Positions 51,054-58,908 are shown, numbered from the stretch's first letter. The stretch is 64,000 bases of DNA from Clostridia bacterium (GCA_017429165.1 JAFRPL010000015.1:1-64000), one strand, 5' to 3'. Notes: generated by a model from the letters alone, not told the origin. Numbers and translations are program-made.

Positions 51054-52840
51054 ACTATGGGTTCAAAATCGGCTTTCCCGTGCTTGCACAGCGGGCAGAC
51101 GAAATCATCTGGCAGCTCGTCGCCTTCGTAAACGTAGCCGCATATCTTGCATACATAGCCCTTTTTGCCTTCGGTCCTGGGCTTGGGTTTGACGTTGGCG
51201 TGGTAATAGGCGTAGGTCATGCTTTCGCGGTCGTTCATAACACGCGCCTCGGTGACCGAGCATATGAACATCGTGTGCGAGCCCAGATCCACGCTCTGTT
51301 CCACCTTGAGCGAAAGCATCGCATTGATGTGCGCGGGGAGTATGACGAGCCCGTTATCGGATCTCGTCACGGCGACTCCTTCAAACTTGTCGCAGCTCCT
51401 GCCGCTGCGGAACCCAAGCGATTCGAACAGCGAAAACGGCGCGTCGGTCGAAAGGCAGTTTACGTTGAGCACGCCCGTGCGGCTTATTATATGGTTGGAA
51501 TAGTTGGCTTTGTTTATCGTCACCGCTATGCGGTTGGGATTTTCGGCGACCTGGCTCACGGTGTTGACTATAAGTCCGTTGTCCTTTTCGCCGTCACGGC
51601 AGGTCACGGCGTAAAGTCCGTAGCCTATCTTGTAAAGCGCGGTCATATCGTTTTTGACCGCGGTATCGTTCGAACGCGCTGTATAATCGCGGCACAGCTC
51701 TTTGGCGAGCGAATCCAGCGATTGTTTGTTTTCGTCGGTCATCGCGGATCTTATGCTCACCGTGATATCGGCGAATTCAATGTCCTTGCACGGCGCGAGC
51801 AGCTCTTTCATCACCTTTGCCGCCTGCGGCGCCCACGAGCCGTTTTCTATGAGCGCGACTTTGCGCGAACGGAACCCGCGGTCGGCGAGATGCTCTATGA
51901 ATTCGCGCATGAACGGGAACACCCCGGCGTTGTACGTCGTGGTCGCAAGCGCGATCGTGCCGTAGCGGAACGCGTCGGCGACGGCGAGCGACATATCGGT
52001 GCGGGCGAGATCGTGCACCGCTACTTTGGGACAGCCGTAAGCGCGCAGCTTTTCGGCAAGCTGCTCCGCCGCTTTGGCGGTGTGGCCGTAGACCGAGGTG
52101 TACGCCACGACTATGCCTTCGGATTCCGGGAGATACGAAGACCATTTGCCGTAAAGATCCAGTACGTGCGGTATCGTATCGGTGAGTACCGGTCCGTGGA
52201 GCGGGCAGATGGCGTTGATTTCCAGTTCCGCCGCTTTTTTAAGGACCGCCTGGACCTGCGCGCCGTATTTGCCCACAATGCCTATGTAATAGCGCCGCGC
52301 TTCGTCGTCCCAGGGCTCGCTTGCGTCGTTCGCGCCGAATTTGCCGAACGCGTCGGCGGAAAACAGCACCTTTTCGGTCGGCTCGTAGCTCATCATCACT
52401 TCGGGCCAGTGGACCATTGGCGCAAAGACGAAGTTCAGCGTGTGTTTTCCCAGCGGGAGCGCGCCGCCGTTTTCGACGACTATGCGATTCTTCACCTTGC
52501 CCGCTCCGAAGAAGTTGTCCATCATTGCGAACGCTTTGGCGTTGGCGACGACGTACGCTCCCGGGTACGTTTCTGTGAACTTTACTATGTTTGCGGAATG
52601 GTCGGGTTCCATATGCTGGACCACAAGATAATCCGGCTTCGCGCCGCCCAGCGCAGAAGCAACGTTATCAAGCCATTCGTGGGTGAACGCTGCGTCGACC
52701 GTGTCGATGACGGCGATCTTTTCGTCTGTTATGAGGTAGGAATTGTACGCCATTCCGGCGGGGACTCTGTACTGACCTTCGAACAGGTCTATGCGCCGGT
52801 CGTTAACGCCGACGTGGAGTATGTTTTCGGAAATCTTCAT
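51050..52840 (-). CDS. Flavodiiron protein fused to flavin reductase and rubredoxin
   Basis: A 596-residue oxygen or nitric oxide reductase with all its electron carriers in one chain. Residues 1-250: metallo-beta-lactamase diiron domain, ligands HMEPDH (His76, Glu78, Asp80, His81), later VHW, SADAFG and CPLHGP. Residues 255-390: flavodoxin, [17 protein letters not shown]. Residues 405-550: FMN-binding flavin-reductase domain. Residues 558-596: rubredoxin with [10 protein letters not shown] and CPLCKHG. The ATG is chosen for AAAGGG nine bases upstream. It is divergent from a Crp/Fnr gene and probably under its control. Confidence 0.93.
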   Translation of the reverse strand: MKISENILHVGVNDRRIDLFEGQYRVPAGMAYNSYLITDEKIAVIDTVDAAFTHEWLDNVASALGGAKPDYLVVQHMEPDHSANIVKFTETYPGAYVVANAKAFAMMDNFFGAGKVKNRIVVENGGALPLGKHTLNFVFAPMVHWPEVMMSYEPTEKVLFSADAFGKFGANDASEPWDDEARRYYIGIVGKYGAQVQAVLKKAAELEINAICPLHGPVLTDTIPHVLDLYGKWSSYLPESEGIVVAYTSVYGHTAKAAEQLAEKLRAYGCPKVAVHDLARTDMSLAVADAFRYGTIALATTTYNAGVFPFMREFIEHLADRGFRSRKVALIENGSWAPQAAKVMKELLAPCKDIEFADITVSIRSAMTDENKQSLDSLAKELCRDYTARSNDTAVKNDMTALYKIGYGLYAVTCRDGEKDNGLIVNTVSQVAENPNRIAVTINKANYSNHIISRTGVLNVNCLSTDAPFSLFESLGFRSGRSCDKFEGVAVTRSDNGLVILPAHINAMLSLKVEQSVDLGSHTMFICSVTEARVMNDRESMTYAYYHANVKPKPRTEGKKGYVCKICGYVYEGDELPDDFVCPLCKHGKADFEPIV

Positions 52841-52878
52841 TTTTTTAAGCCCTTTCCGCACAAAAAGTGCTTTTCGCC

Positions 52879-52907
52879 TTGATTTTGTAATTTGATTATA
52901 GTATAAT
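52879..52907 (+). promoter_or_regulatory. Promoter of the Crp/Fnr-type gene
   Basis: TTGATT (52879-52884), a 17-base spacer and a perfect TATAAT (52902-52907). The predicted start is near 52914, just upstream of the palindrome. Confidence 0.8.
52895..52900 (-). promoter_or_regulatory. -10 box of the flavodiiron promoter
   Basis: Reverse strand TATAAT. At a 17-base spacing the -35 reads CATACC, a poor match, and the palindrome lies there instead. The predicted start is near 52888, giving a 48-base leader. Confidence 0.6.
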
Positions 52908-52921
52908 CACTCAAAAAGGTA

Positions 52922-52937
52922 TGTTGTATTTACAACA
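52922..52937. promoter_or_regulatory. Perfect palindrome, candidate Crp/Fnr operator
   Basis: TGTTGTA, two T, TACAACA: a 16-base perfect inverted repeat between the divergent regulator and flavodiiron genes. Its centre is about 41.5 bases upstream of the predicted flavodiiron start, the standard position for class II activation by Crp/Fnr proteins. It is about 15 bases downstream of the regulator's own start, a position for repression. Confidence 0.7.
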
Positions 52938-52952
52938 CGGGAGGAATTTATT

Positions 52953-53606
52953 ATGAACGCTGACGCCGCGGCCCTGAAAAAGACGCGCCTTTTCGGCGGA
53001 ATAAACGAACGCGAATTTTCGGAACTGCTCGCGTACCTCGCGCCGCGCTGCGCCGAATACGACAGGGGCGAATATCTGCCAAAGCCCGAAACGACGCGCG
53101 CCTTCGGGCTGGTGCTATCCGGCGCGGTGCTGTTATTGCGCGACGACAGGCGCGGCGACCGCAATCTCATCCTGCGCGCTTCGGCGGGCGACACGTTCTG
53201 GGAATCGCAGGCGATATGCCAGCGGTGCGCCGATCTCGACGCCGTGGCGGAGGAAAAAGCGCGGGTGTTCTGGATATCCGCCGAAAAAGCGGCCGGCCCG
53301 CATATCGCCGAATGCGCGGGGTATTGCAGGTTCACGAGGAACCTTTTGTCCGCCGTTGCCGAAAAAGAGCTTGTGCTTTGCGAAAAAATCACCCACATGG
53401 GCAGGCGCACCACGCGGCAGAAACTCATGTCGTTCCTCGAATCGCAATCGCGTTCGAGCGGCTCGCGCGTGTTCGATATACCGTTTTCGCGCCAGCAGCT
53501 GGCGGATTACCTTTCGGTCGACCGCAGCGCCATGTCGGCGGAGCTTTCGGCGCTCGCGCGCGGCGGGATGATAAAATACGAACGGTCGCATTTCGAACTG
53601 CTGTGA
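52953..53606 (+). CDS. Crp/Fnr family transcriptional regulator, cysteine-rich
   Basis: A 217-residue regulator. The cyclic-nucleotide-binding-like beta roll spans residues 10-120 and a winged HTH spans about 160-217 (FSRQQLADYLSVDRSAMSAELSALARGGMIKY). It lacks the cAMP phosphate-binding motif. Six Cys lie in the sensor part (33, 89, 92, 121, 125, 143), including C-x2-C and C-x3-C pairs, so a redox, iron-sulfur or heme/NO signal is plausible. GGGAGGA precedes the ATG. Divergent flavodiiron gene and shared palindrome suggest control of oxygen/NO detoxification. Confidence 0.88.
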   Translation: MNADAAALKKTRLFGGINEREFSELLAYLAPRCAEYDRGEYLPKPETTRAFGLVLSGAVLLLRDDRRGDRNLILRASAGDTFWESQAICQRCADLDAVAEEKARVFWISAEKAAGPHIAECAGYCRFTRNLLSAVAEKELVLCEKITHMGRRTTRQKLMSFLESQSRSSGSRVFDIPFSRQQLADYLSVDRSAMSAELSALARGGMIKYERSHFELL

Positions 53607-53624
53607 TCACGTGCGTGCGGCGCG

Positions 53625-53885
53625 TCACCTTCCGCGCGCACACCAGCTTTTGCATCCGCAGCCGGGGCAGTAAAGGAATCGGTCTCCGCGGTGCTGAGGC
53701 GATGCGATAATGCGGTACCACCGGGTGCGGAACGCGCAGCCGCATATGCGGCAGACGTATTCCTTGCGCGCGAGTATCATCCCCGCCGTTACGCAGACCG
53801 CAGCGAAGACCGCCGCGCCCGCAAGCGCGAACGCCCACGCGGGCATGGGCAGCGCCACGCGATTGCCGAACCAGTTGACTGTCAT
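53625..53885 (-). CDS. Small membrane protein with zinc-ribbon tail
   Basis: An 86-residue protein: one membrane helix (residues 16-38, AWAFALAGAAVFAAVCVTAGMIL) then a cytoplasmic rubredoxin-like zinc ribbon, CRICGCAFRTRW and CPGCGCKSWC. Five bases longer genes of this kind occur near Fnr-type regulators in some Clostridia, but I cannot confirm this. The ribosome site is weak. Function unknown. It is convergent with the Crp/Fnr gene. Confidence 0.7.
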   Translation of the reverse strand: MTVNWFGNRVALPMPAWAFALAGAAVFAAVCVTAGMILARKEYVCRICGCAFRTRWYRIIASPQHRGDRFLYCPGCGCKSWCARGR

Positions 53886-54002
53886 TTTTAACGCCGCCTT
53901 TTTTGTGTTGTTCTGTCACTCTCATTTTATTCCGTCGGCCCGCCGGGCGTTAACGCCGGCTTCCGTCCGCACTATACTTTTTGCGAAAAATTAAAAAAAG
54001 GC

Positions 54003-54031
54003 TTGACACGGCGGCGAAGTGATGTTATAAT
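54003..54031 (+). promoter_or_regulatory. Perfect sigma-A promoter of the tRNA gene
   Basis: TTGACA (54003-54008), a 17-base spacer and TATAAT (54026-54031). A GCTCC/GGAGC hairpin (54039-54053) forms the 5' end of the precursor. Confidence 0.95.
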
Positions 54032-54063
54032 ACCCCTTGCTCCAAAAAGGAGCGCGAATATTT

Positions 54064-54140
54064 CTGGGTGTGGCGCAGTTTGGTAGCGCGCTACCTTGGG
54101 GTGGTAGAGGCCGCTGGTTCAAGTCCAGTCACTCAGACCA
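54064..54140 (+). tRNA. tRNA-Pro (anticodon GGG)
   Basis: A 77-base gene with encoded CCA. The acceptor stem CTGGGTG pairs with CACTCAG (one G-U). The D-arm contains AGTTTGGTAGC. The anticodon arm is CTACC-TTGGGGT-GGTAG with anticodon GGG at 54098-54100, and the T-arm is CTGGTTCAAGTCCAG. All arms are complete. Confidence 0.96.
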
Positions 54141-54142
54141 TG

Positions 54143-54188
54143 CTGAGTGTTCATAACGCAAGTGAGTTATGGACACTCAGTTTTTTCT
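54143..54188 (+). terminator. Terminator of the tRNA gene
   Basis: A 15-bp stem (54143-54157 with 54166-54180, one G-U pair) around an 8-base loop, followed by TTTTTTCT. A second, weaker hairpin with a T-run follows at 54223-54252. Confidence 0.95.
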
Positions 54189-54253
54189 ATATATTCAACT
54201 TATCTGATTTTCGTATGTAAGGGAGCAGGCTCGGTGAGTCTGCTCGTTTTTTG

Positions 54254-55960
54254 TCAGGCGGTAGCGGTGTTGGGAAGATATTCGACCGCGACGCCTCGAC
54301 GGGTATCGAGTTTAAGACGTTCGTTTTTCGGTCCCGCCGGGATCTCCAGCGCACCGATGAATTTGTAGTGAATGGTGATCTGCTGGGTACGGTTTTTACC
54401 GGTCCCCTCGATCCTGTGGACTTCGATCTTGTCGATCAGCTCCCGCAGAAGCACGGGCGTCAGCGTCTGCATACGCATGAAGGTACGGATCGCGGAGAGG
54501 AAATGCTCTTTTTCGTGGCGGATGTCCTCTAAACCGAGGAGCTCCACCCGGTATTTCCTGATCTTGTCCTGCAATTCGCCGCGCTCGATCTCATACTTCT
54601 GCGACATGTGCATATACCACTGATCCGTGACCTTGCCGTTCACCATATTCTCATACAGCCCCTCGTAGAGCCTGTCCACGTCTTTACTGCGGACGATGGC
54701 TTTCTGAAGCGCCTCCTGAGTGGCTTTCTGCTGGGCGGCGATGCTGCTGTTCGTCTTGGCTTCGAGAACGCCGGCGAATTCCTCCTCGTCGTCCCTCAGA
54801 TAGTTCGTCAGCTTTTTCAGTTCCATCAGCACCACCGTTTCAAGCGAATCGGCGCGGATATAGTGGGTGCCTTCGCAGGTGCCTCTGTTGCTTTTGTAAT
54901 TGGAGCATTTGAAGTGGGTGATGCTCGTGTTCGGATGACACACGTTGAACCACATCTTATGCCCGCAATCGGCGCAGTAGAGGAGGTCGCAGAACATATT
55001 CTTCTCAGCCAGTTTCTTGTTCGGCGCACGGCGCTTTGTTTTGGCGATATGCGCCTGCACCTGTTCGAATACGTCGCGGCTGATGATCGGCTCGTGGACG
55101 TCCTTGAAGATCTTCCACTGAGACGGATCGTTCGGGATGCGTGTCTTGTTCTTGAACGACTTCGAGTAGGATTTGAAGTTGATCACGTCGCCGCAGTATT
55201 CCTGCTGCGCAAGAATCTTGGCAACCGTCGATTTGCACCACTTGTACGGGTTCTCCTGCGTTTTCTTGCCTCCGCGCGGTAAACCTTTGCTCTGCCAGTA
55301 CGCCATCGGAACGAGTACCTGCCGTTCCTGCAAAAGCCGGGCGATGGTCTCGTTACCCTTGCCCTCGATGCACATACGGAAGATATCCCGCACAATGCCT
55401 GCCGCTTCCGGATCGATCACCCACTTTTTCTTATTCAGCGGGTCCTTCATATACCCGTAGGGCGGCGGTGAGAGCGGTTCGCCCATATTGCCTCTCAGCC
55501 GGTGAGACGTCTTGATCTTCTGCGAAATATCCCTCGCATACATCTCGTTCATGACGTTCTTGAACGGCGCGATCTCGTTTTCTCCCTCCGCACTGTCCAC
55601 CATATCGTTTACGGCGATAAAGCGGACGCCGTGTTCTGGAAAATAGTTGTCGAGGAACGAGCCGACCGCAACGTAGTCACGACCGAGTCGGGACAGGTCT
55701 TTGACCATCACGACGCTGACGAAGCCCATATCGATATCGTCGAGCATCGACTGGAATCCCGGGCGGTTGGTGTTCGTACCTGTGTAGCCGTCGTCAAGAT
55801 AATACTTCGTGTTGGTAAAGCCGTACTCTTTTGCCTTCTGAGCGAGATACTTCTTCTGATTGGCGATGGAATTGCTTTCGCATTCGGTGCCGTCGTCACG
55901 GGACAGGCGGCAGTACAGAGCGGTGATCCCCGCGTTTTGTTTTTTCTTGTTCGACTGCAT
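54254..55960 (-). CDS. Large serine recombinase (TnpX/TndX-like, DUF4368 type)
   Basis: A 568-residue site-specific recombinase for excision and integration. The resolvase domain has the nucleophile in ALYCRLSRDDG (Ser near residue 24), DDGYTGTNTNRPGFQSML, MVKDLSRLGRDYV (arginine motif) and ARDISQKIK. The recombinase domain follows (GYMKDPLNKKKWVIDPEAAGIV), then a zinc ribbon, CADCGHKMWF with later Cys, and a coiled coil. The C-terminal IEVHRIEGTGKNRTQQITIHY is typical of the DUF4368 tail. The ATG is chosen for AAAGGAGG just upstream. Confidence 0.95.
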   Translation of the reverse strand: MQSNKKKQNAGITALYCRLSRDDGTECESNSIANQKKYLAQKAKEYGFTNTKYYLDDGYTGTNTNRPGFQSMLDDIDMGFVSVVMVKDLSRLGRDYVAVGSFLDNYFPEHGVRFIAVNDMVDSAEGENEIAPFKNVMNEMYARDISQKIKTSHRLRGNMGEPLSPPPYGYMKDPLNKKKWVIDPEAAGIVRDIFRMCIEGKGNETIARLLQERQVLVPMAYWQSKGLPRGGKKTQENPYKWCKSTVAKILAQQEYCGDVINFKSYSKSFKNKTRIPNDPSQWKIFKDVHEPIISRDVFEQVQAHIAKTKRRAPNKKLAEKNMFCDLLYCADCGHKMWFNVCHPNTSITHFKCSNYKSNRGTCEGTHYIRADSLETVVLMELKKLTNYLRDDEEEFAGVLEAKTNSSIAAQQKATQEALQKAIVRSKDVDRLYEGLYENMVNGKVTDQWYMHMSQKYEIERGELQDKIRKYRVELLGLEDIRHEKEHFLSAIRTFMRMQTLTPVLLRELIDKIEVHRIEGTGKNRTQQITIHYKFIGALEIPAGPKNERLKLDTRRGVAVEYLPNTATA

Positions 55961-56196
55961 TAGTCCTCCTTTCCGGCAGTCGATACACATTCCGTGCTCA
56001 TTATACCACCGTTTTCGTCATTTGTCCATTCTGCGAGATCATTTTTGAGATACTTTTCGACCGCTTCCGCAAGGGTGTCCTTGAAGTTTTTGAAATCGAA
56101 CGGTCTGAATACCGGATTCACGATATATTTCACCCCGTTGACGGTGTATTCGTGATCCCCCTGTCCGATCCCTATGATGAATCTGTCTTCGTTCAT
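55960..56196 (-). CDS. Small hypothetical protein of the mobile element
   Basis: A 78-residue acidic protein, starting MNEDRFIIGIGQGDHEYTVNG, with an AEAVEKYLKNDLAEW helix. It resembles short companion proteins between relaxase and recombinase genes in clostridial elements, which often carry a CPxCG-less phage-like fold. Its stop shares TAATG with the recombinase start and its start overlaps mob by four bases, so it is translated as part of the same unit. Function unknown. Confidence 0.75.
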   Translation of the reverse strand: MNEDRFIIGIGQGDHEYTVNGVKYIVNPVFRPFDFKNFKDTLAEAVEKYLKNDLAEWTNDENGGIMSTECVSTAGKED

Positions 56197-57419
56197 CGGC
56201 TGATTTCCTCCTTTTTCTTTCTTTTCGGTTTGATTTGGATTTCGGGCTCCTGCTCCTTCACCTTTTCCTTCGGCTTCAGCAGGTTCGTAAAGAATTCTTT
56301 GACCTTCTCCGGGAATCGTTTCATCGCTTCCAGATACGGACGGCAGAAATCTTCAAGCTGCTGGATATAGTCCTGTAAACGTTCTATCTGACTTTCGAGA
56401 CTCCATATGCGGTTGCGAAGACGATTGTTTTCGTCCTTCAGATCGCGGATCCTGCCCCGGCTTGAAATGCCCTCTTTGGCAAGGTTGGTCAGCGTTTCGT
56501 AGTCCTCCTTCGCCACGGTGTATTTGCCGGTGATACCTTTCTTGCCCATATCGTCGATTTCCAAAAAGGTCTTATGCTCGGGGCTCACGACCGAATAGCG
56601 GACGGTTTCCTCCTGCACCTTCTTCTGGATCTCGTTCAGCCGTTCGGTATCCTTTTTGATCTGATAGTCGAGGGACGACAGATGCTCCGTCGTACTGCCG
56701 CGCTCACCCCGCACGAAATCCTCAAATCCGGCGCCGCTCATATGCTCAAAGAAACGGTCCTGCAAAAGACTGTACGACGTGACGAGAACGGGAGTACCAT
56801 CGGGATTCTTGACGGGCTCGCCGCGCTCATCGAGCTTTGGTGCAGACTTCCATTTCTTTGAATGGCTGATCTGCCGGATCGTTTCTTTCACCGTCCCGAC
56901 GAGCTTCGGATCTTTACACCGTTTTGTCCAGAGCACCTTTTTCTCAACTACGGGGATCGCTACGATGTGCATATGATAGTGATACACCGGATAACCGTAT
57001 TTGGCGGTCATCGCCTTATTCAGCTCGTCGGCGTGCATAACTGCCGAAATGATATTCTCCTCGCCGTATTCGCTTACGGCAAAGCGATACGCCTCCTCAT
57101 AGAAGCGGACGGCGTAATCGTACCCACCGTGTTCTTCAAAATACTGTGTGTTGATATCCACCACCATTTCGTCAAATACCTTTGCGTTTTCCTTCTGACC
57201 GCGCCGGGATACCGTGCCTTCTTCGAGCATCTTTTTCAGCGTTTCGTTGTAGGTCGTCCCGCCGGGATCTTTGAAGTGGACGTTCATCTGCGACCGTTCC
57301 GGTACGACGTTCATGTTTCCGTAGTTCTTGTTCTTGCGTTCGTTATGGCGTTCGATCTTTCCTACGCCGTCCGTCGTGTACGCCTTTACGCGGGCGACGC
57401 TGTAGTTCTTCTTTGCGAT
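56193..57419 (-). CDS. MobV/Pre family relaxase with non-canonical ATC start
   Basis: A relaxase of about 408 residues that nicks oriT for mobilization. Motif I reads KIERHNERKNKNYGN with His25, equivalent to the catalytic His22 of MobM. Motif III is YHYHMHIVAIPV. The C-terminal half is a coiled coil with a Lys/Glu-rich tail. The codon at the expected start is ATC, nine bases after AAAGGAG, directly preceded by an in-frame stop two codons upstream. The first canonical in-frame start is Met36 (57314), which would delete motif I. Either ATC is used, or the gene is a start-codon mutant. Confidence 0.85.
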   Translation of the reverse strand: MAKKNYSVARVKAYTTDGVGKIERHNERKNKNYGNMNVVPERSQMNVHFKDPGGTTYNETLKKMLEEGTVSRRGQKENAKVFDEMVVDINTQYFEEHGGYDYAVRFYEEAYRFAVSEYGEENIISAVMHADELNKAMTAKYGYPVYHYHMHIVAIPVVEKKVLWTKRCKDPKLVGTVKETIRQISHSKKWKSAPKLDERGEPVKNPDGTPVLVTSYSLLQDRFFEHMSGAGFEDFVRGERGSTTEHLSSLDYQIKKDTERLNEIQKKVQEETVRYSVVSPEHKTFLEIDDMGKKGITGKYTVAKEDYETLTNLAKEGISSRGRIRDLKDENNRLRNRIWSLESQIERLQDYIQQLEDFCRPYLEAMKRFPEKVKEFFTNLLKPKEKVKEQEPEIQIKPKRKKKEEISR

Positions 57420-57465
57420 AGTTCATCGCTCCTTTCATAATTTTACTTACAATGTTTCGCTTCGC

Positions 57466-57500
57466 GGTTACGCAGCTTTTTCAAAGCGCGTAACCCACTA
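57466..57500 (-). other. Candidate oriT (MobV/pMV158 type)
   Basis: Read on the reverse strand, TAGTGGGTTA (57500-57491) matches the pMV158 nick region TAGTGTG/TTA at 9 of 10 bases. It is followed by a hairpin, GGTTACGC-GCTTT-gaa-AAAGC-t-GCGTAACC (57495-57466). The site lies about 50 bases upstream of the relaxase start, where MobV oriTs are found. Confidence 0.6.
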
Positions 57501-57563
57501 TGACACTTTCAGCAAAGCTGCAAAGATGTCATTTCCGTGGGCTCTCCGAGGGGGAATACCGCT

Positions 57564-57673
57564 GCGGAAAATCCGCGCCCACCGGGCGCACATTTTCTCT
57601 TGCGGTCAGGGCTCCGCCCTGCGTTCTGCGGAACGCACCCGGCAGTGCAGGTTTTTGAAAAACCTCCCTGCAC
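57564..57673. other. Cluster of five short hairpins
   Basis: Adjacent inverted repeats: GCGGA/TCCGC (57564-57576), GCGCCC/GGGCGC (57575-57589), AGGGC/GCCCT (57608-57620), GCGTTC/GAACGC (57621-57636) and GTGCAG/CTGCAC enclosing AGGTTTTT/AAAAACCT (57645-57673). It could be a single-strand initiation site, a processing region of the leftward mRNA, or part of an origin. The rest of the gene-free stretch 57420-57740 holds oriT and the repeat array. Confidence 0.55.
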
Positions 57674-57695
57674 CCCGTTAAAACTTTCCACATTG

Positions 57696-57769
57696 GTGAC
57701 GGTTGTGACGCTTGTGACGGTTGTTTGGTTATATAGCCATTTATCCGTCACTCCCGTCACATCCGTCAC
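57696..57769. repeat. Two opposed arrays of 9-bp iteron-like repeats
   Basis: Three direct copies of GTGACGGTT or GTGACGCTT (57696-57722), a 20-base AT-rich spacer, then three copies of the inverse, ATCCGTCAC or TCCCGTCAC (57743-57769). The second array overlaps the last codons of the RepA-like gene and encodes its Asp-Gly tail. Confidence 0.85.
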
Positions 57770-58766
57770 GCTTTTTGAAATTCAGTACCCGCGCTTTGCT
57801 TGTCCTCGTCGCCTTGAAATCGATCCCCGCAGGATACAGAATTTCGTAGTAGTAATGCACGATGGATTTTGCCGCCGAAACGGGCGAGGTCTCCTCGTCT
57901 CCGAGTGCGGCGAGAAGCTCGGTCGTCGTACCCGACCATTCCGGCTTGTCCTTCAAGAAGTCCACCAGCTGAAAAAGGAATTGCGGTATACGCTCCTTTC
58001 TCAACTCCTCGCCGTCCTTGCGCTCGACCATCACCCAATGAAGATTTTCAAAGTTGATACGAAATTGCTGGTAGTCGATATCGCGCCCGGTGGCGATCAG
58101 CAAAGCCGTGTTGCTTCCGCGCGCGTCGCGCATCATCACATACGCCGAATCCGCCGAGCCGATGATCCCGGTGGAGCCGGAGATCTGATTGAAGACATCG
58201 CTGTCCTTCTGCTTTCTCAGATGGTGTACGAGCATGATCGTTACGCCGCGCTCTGCTGAGATCTTCTTGAGCGCCGACATATCCTCGTAGTCGCTCGCGT
58301 AAACGCCGCCGACGTTGCCGACCTTCGGCGCGCGGATCTTCTGCAGGGTGTCTATGATGATCAGTTTCGTCAGCGGATAGGAATGAAGGAAATCCGAAAT
58401 ATCCTGCTCCAGTCCGTTCGACAGCGTTTTTGCCGCCACCGAGAATCGCAGGTTCTGCGGCGCTTCGTCGGTCAGCTTCATCAGTCGTTCCTGGATTCGC
58501 TGATAGGTGTCCTCGAGGCAGAGATACAGCACGTCGCACTGTGTTGTCTCCAGCCCCCACAAAGGCTCGCCCGTTGCGATCTTCAGAGCCATATCCAGCA
58601 TCAGCCAGCTCTTGCCGGTCTTGCTCGCGCCTGCGAGGATGTTCACTCCCTGAGGCACAAGGCTTTCCACAAGAAAGCGGTTCTTCGGCAGGGGCTTAGT
58701 CATCAGCGTATCGGCGTCGATGATATCGAAGCCCTGCACACGGTTGTTTACATTCAGTCCGTTCAT
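57741..58766 (-). CDS. RepA/KaiC-like AAA ATPase
   Basis: A 341-residue RecA-fold ATPase of the RepA helicase/AAA_25 family. Walker A is ILAGASKTGKSWLMLD (near residue 48), Walker B LIIIDTLQKIRA (near 135), and TIMLVHHLRKQKD with the sensor His pair near 180. QISGSTGIIGSADSAYVM follows and the tail is DGCDGSDG. Related proteins drive replication of RSF1010-type plasmids or act in conjugative elements. Flanking 9-bp repeats fit an initiator or helicase loading role. A 22-codon ORF overlaps its start. Confidence 0.85.
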   Translation of the reverse strand: MNGLNVNNRVQGFDIIDADTLMTKPLPKNRFLVESLVPQGVNILAGASKTGKSWLMLDMALKIATGEPLWGLETTQCDVLYLCLEDTYQRIQERLMKLTDEAPQNLRFSVAAKTLSNGLEQDISDFLHSYPLTKLIIIDTLQKIRAPKVGNVGGVYASDYEDMSALKKISAERGVTIMLVHHLRKQKDSDVFNQISGSTGIIGSADSAYVMMRDARGSNTALLIATGRDIDYQQFRINFENLHWVMVERKDGEELRKERIPQFLFQLVDFLKDKPEWSGTTTELLAALGDEETSPVSAAKSIVHYYYEILYPAGIDFKATRTSKARVLNFKKRDGCDGSDG

Positions 58767-58831
58767 ATCGTTGTCACCTCCTCTCTTTCGCTCTCATAGA
58801 GAACGGTATTTCGTGTTTTGCGTTTTGACAT
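58763..58831 (-). CDS. 22-residue leader peptide before the RepA-like gene
   Basis: The peptide MSKRKTRNTVLYESEREEVT plus TI, basic at the start and acidic later, has AAAGGA nine bases upstream. Its TGA overlaps the RepA-like ATG as ATGA. The tight overlap and the ribosome site suggest real translation, perhaps only to couple translation of the ATPase. Confidence 0.5.
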   Translation of the reverse strand: MSKRKTRNTVLYESEREEVTTI

Positions 58832-58881
58832 TCTTTCACGTCCTTTCTTAATTTTGATGTACGGACGGTATATGGCGAATG

Positions 58882-58908
58882 ATCCGTCACATCCGTCATA
58901 TCCGTCAT
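58882..58908. repeat. Third array of 9-bp repeats
   Basis: ATCCGTCAC, ATCCGTCAT, ATCCGTCAT in direct tandem, upstream of the RepA-like gene in the 5' leader and in the orientation of the array at 57743-57769. Confidence 0.8.

Noticed and set aside
51080-52882. 600-codon forward frame over the flavodiiron gene
   Set aside because: Antisense to a gene with four clear domains.
57509-57769. 86-codon reverse frame rich in Val-Thr repeats
   Set aside because: It is the 9-bp repeats and the hairpin cluster read as codons; no homology expected, and it overlaps the RepA-like gene end.
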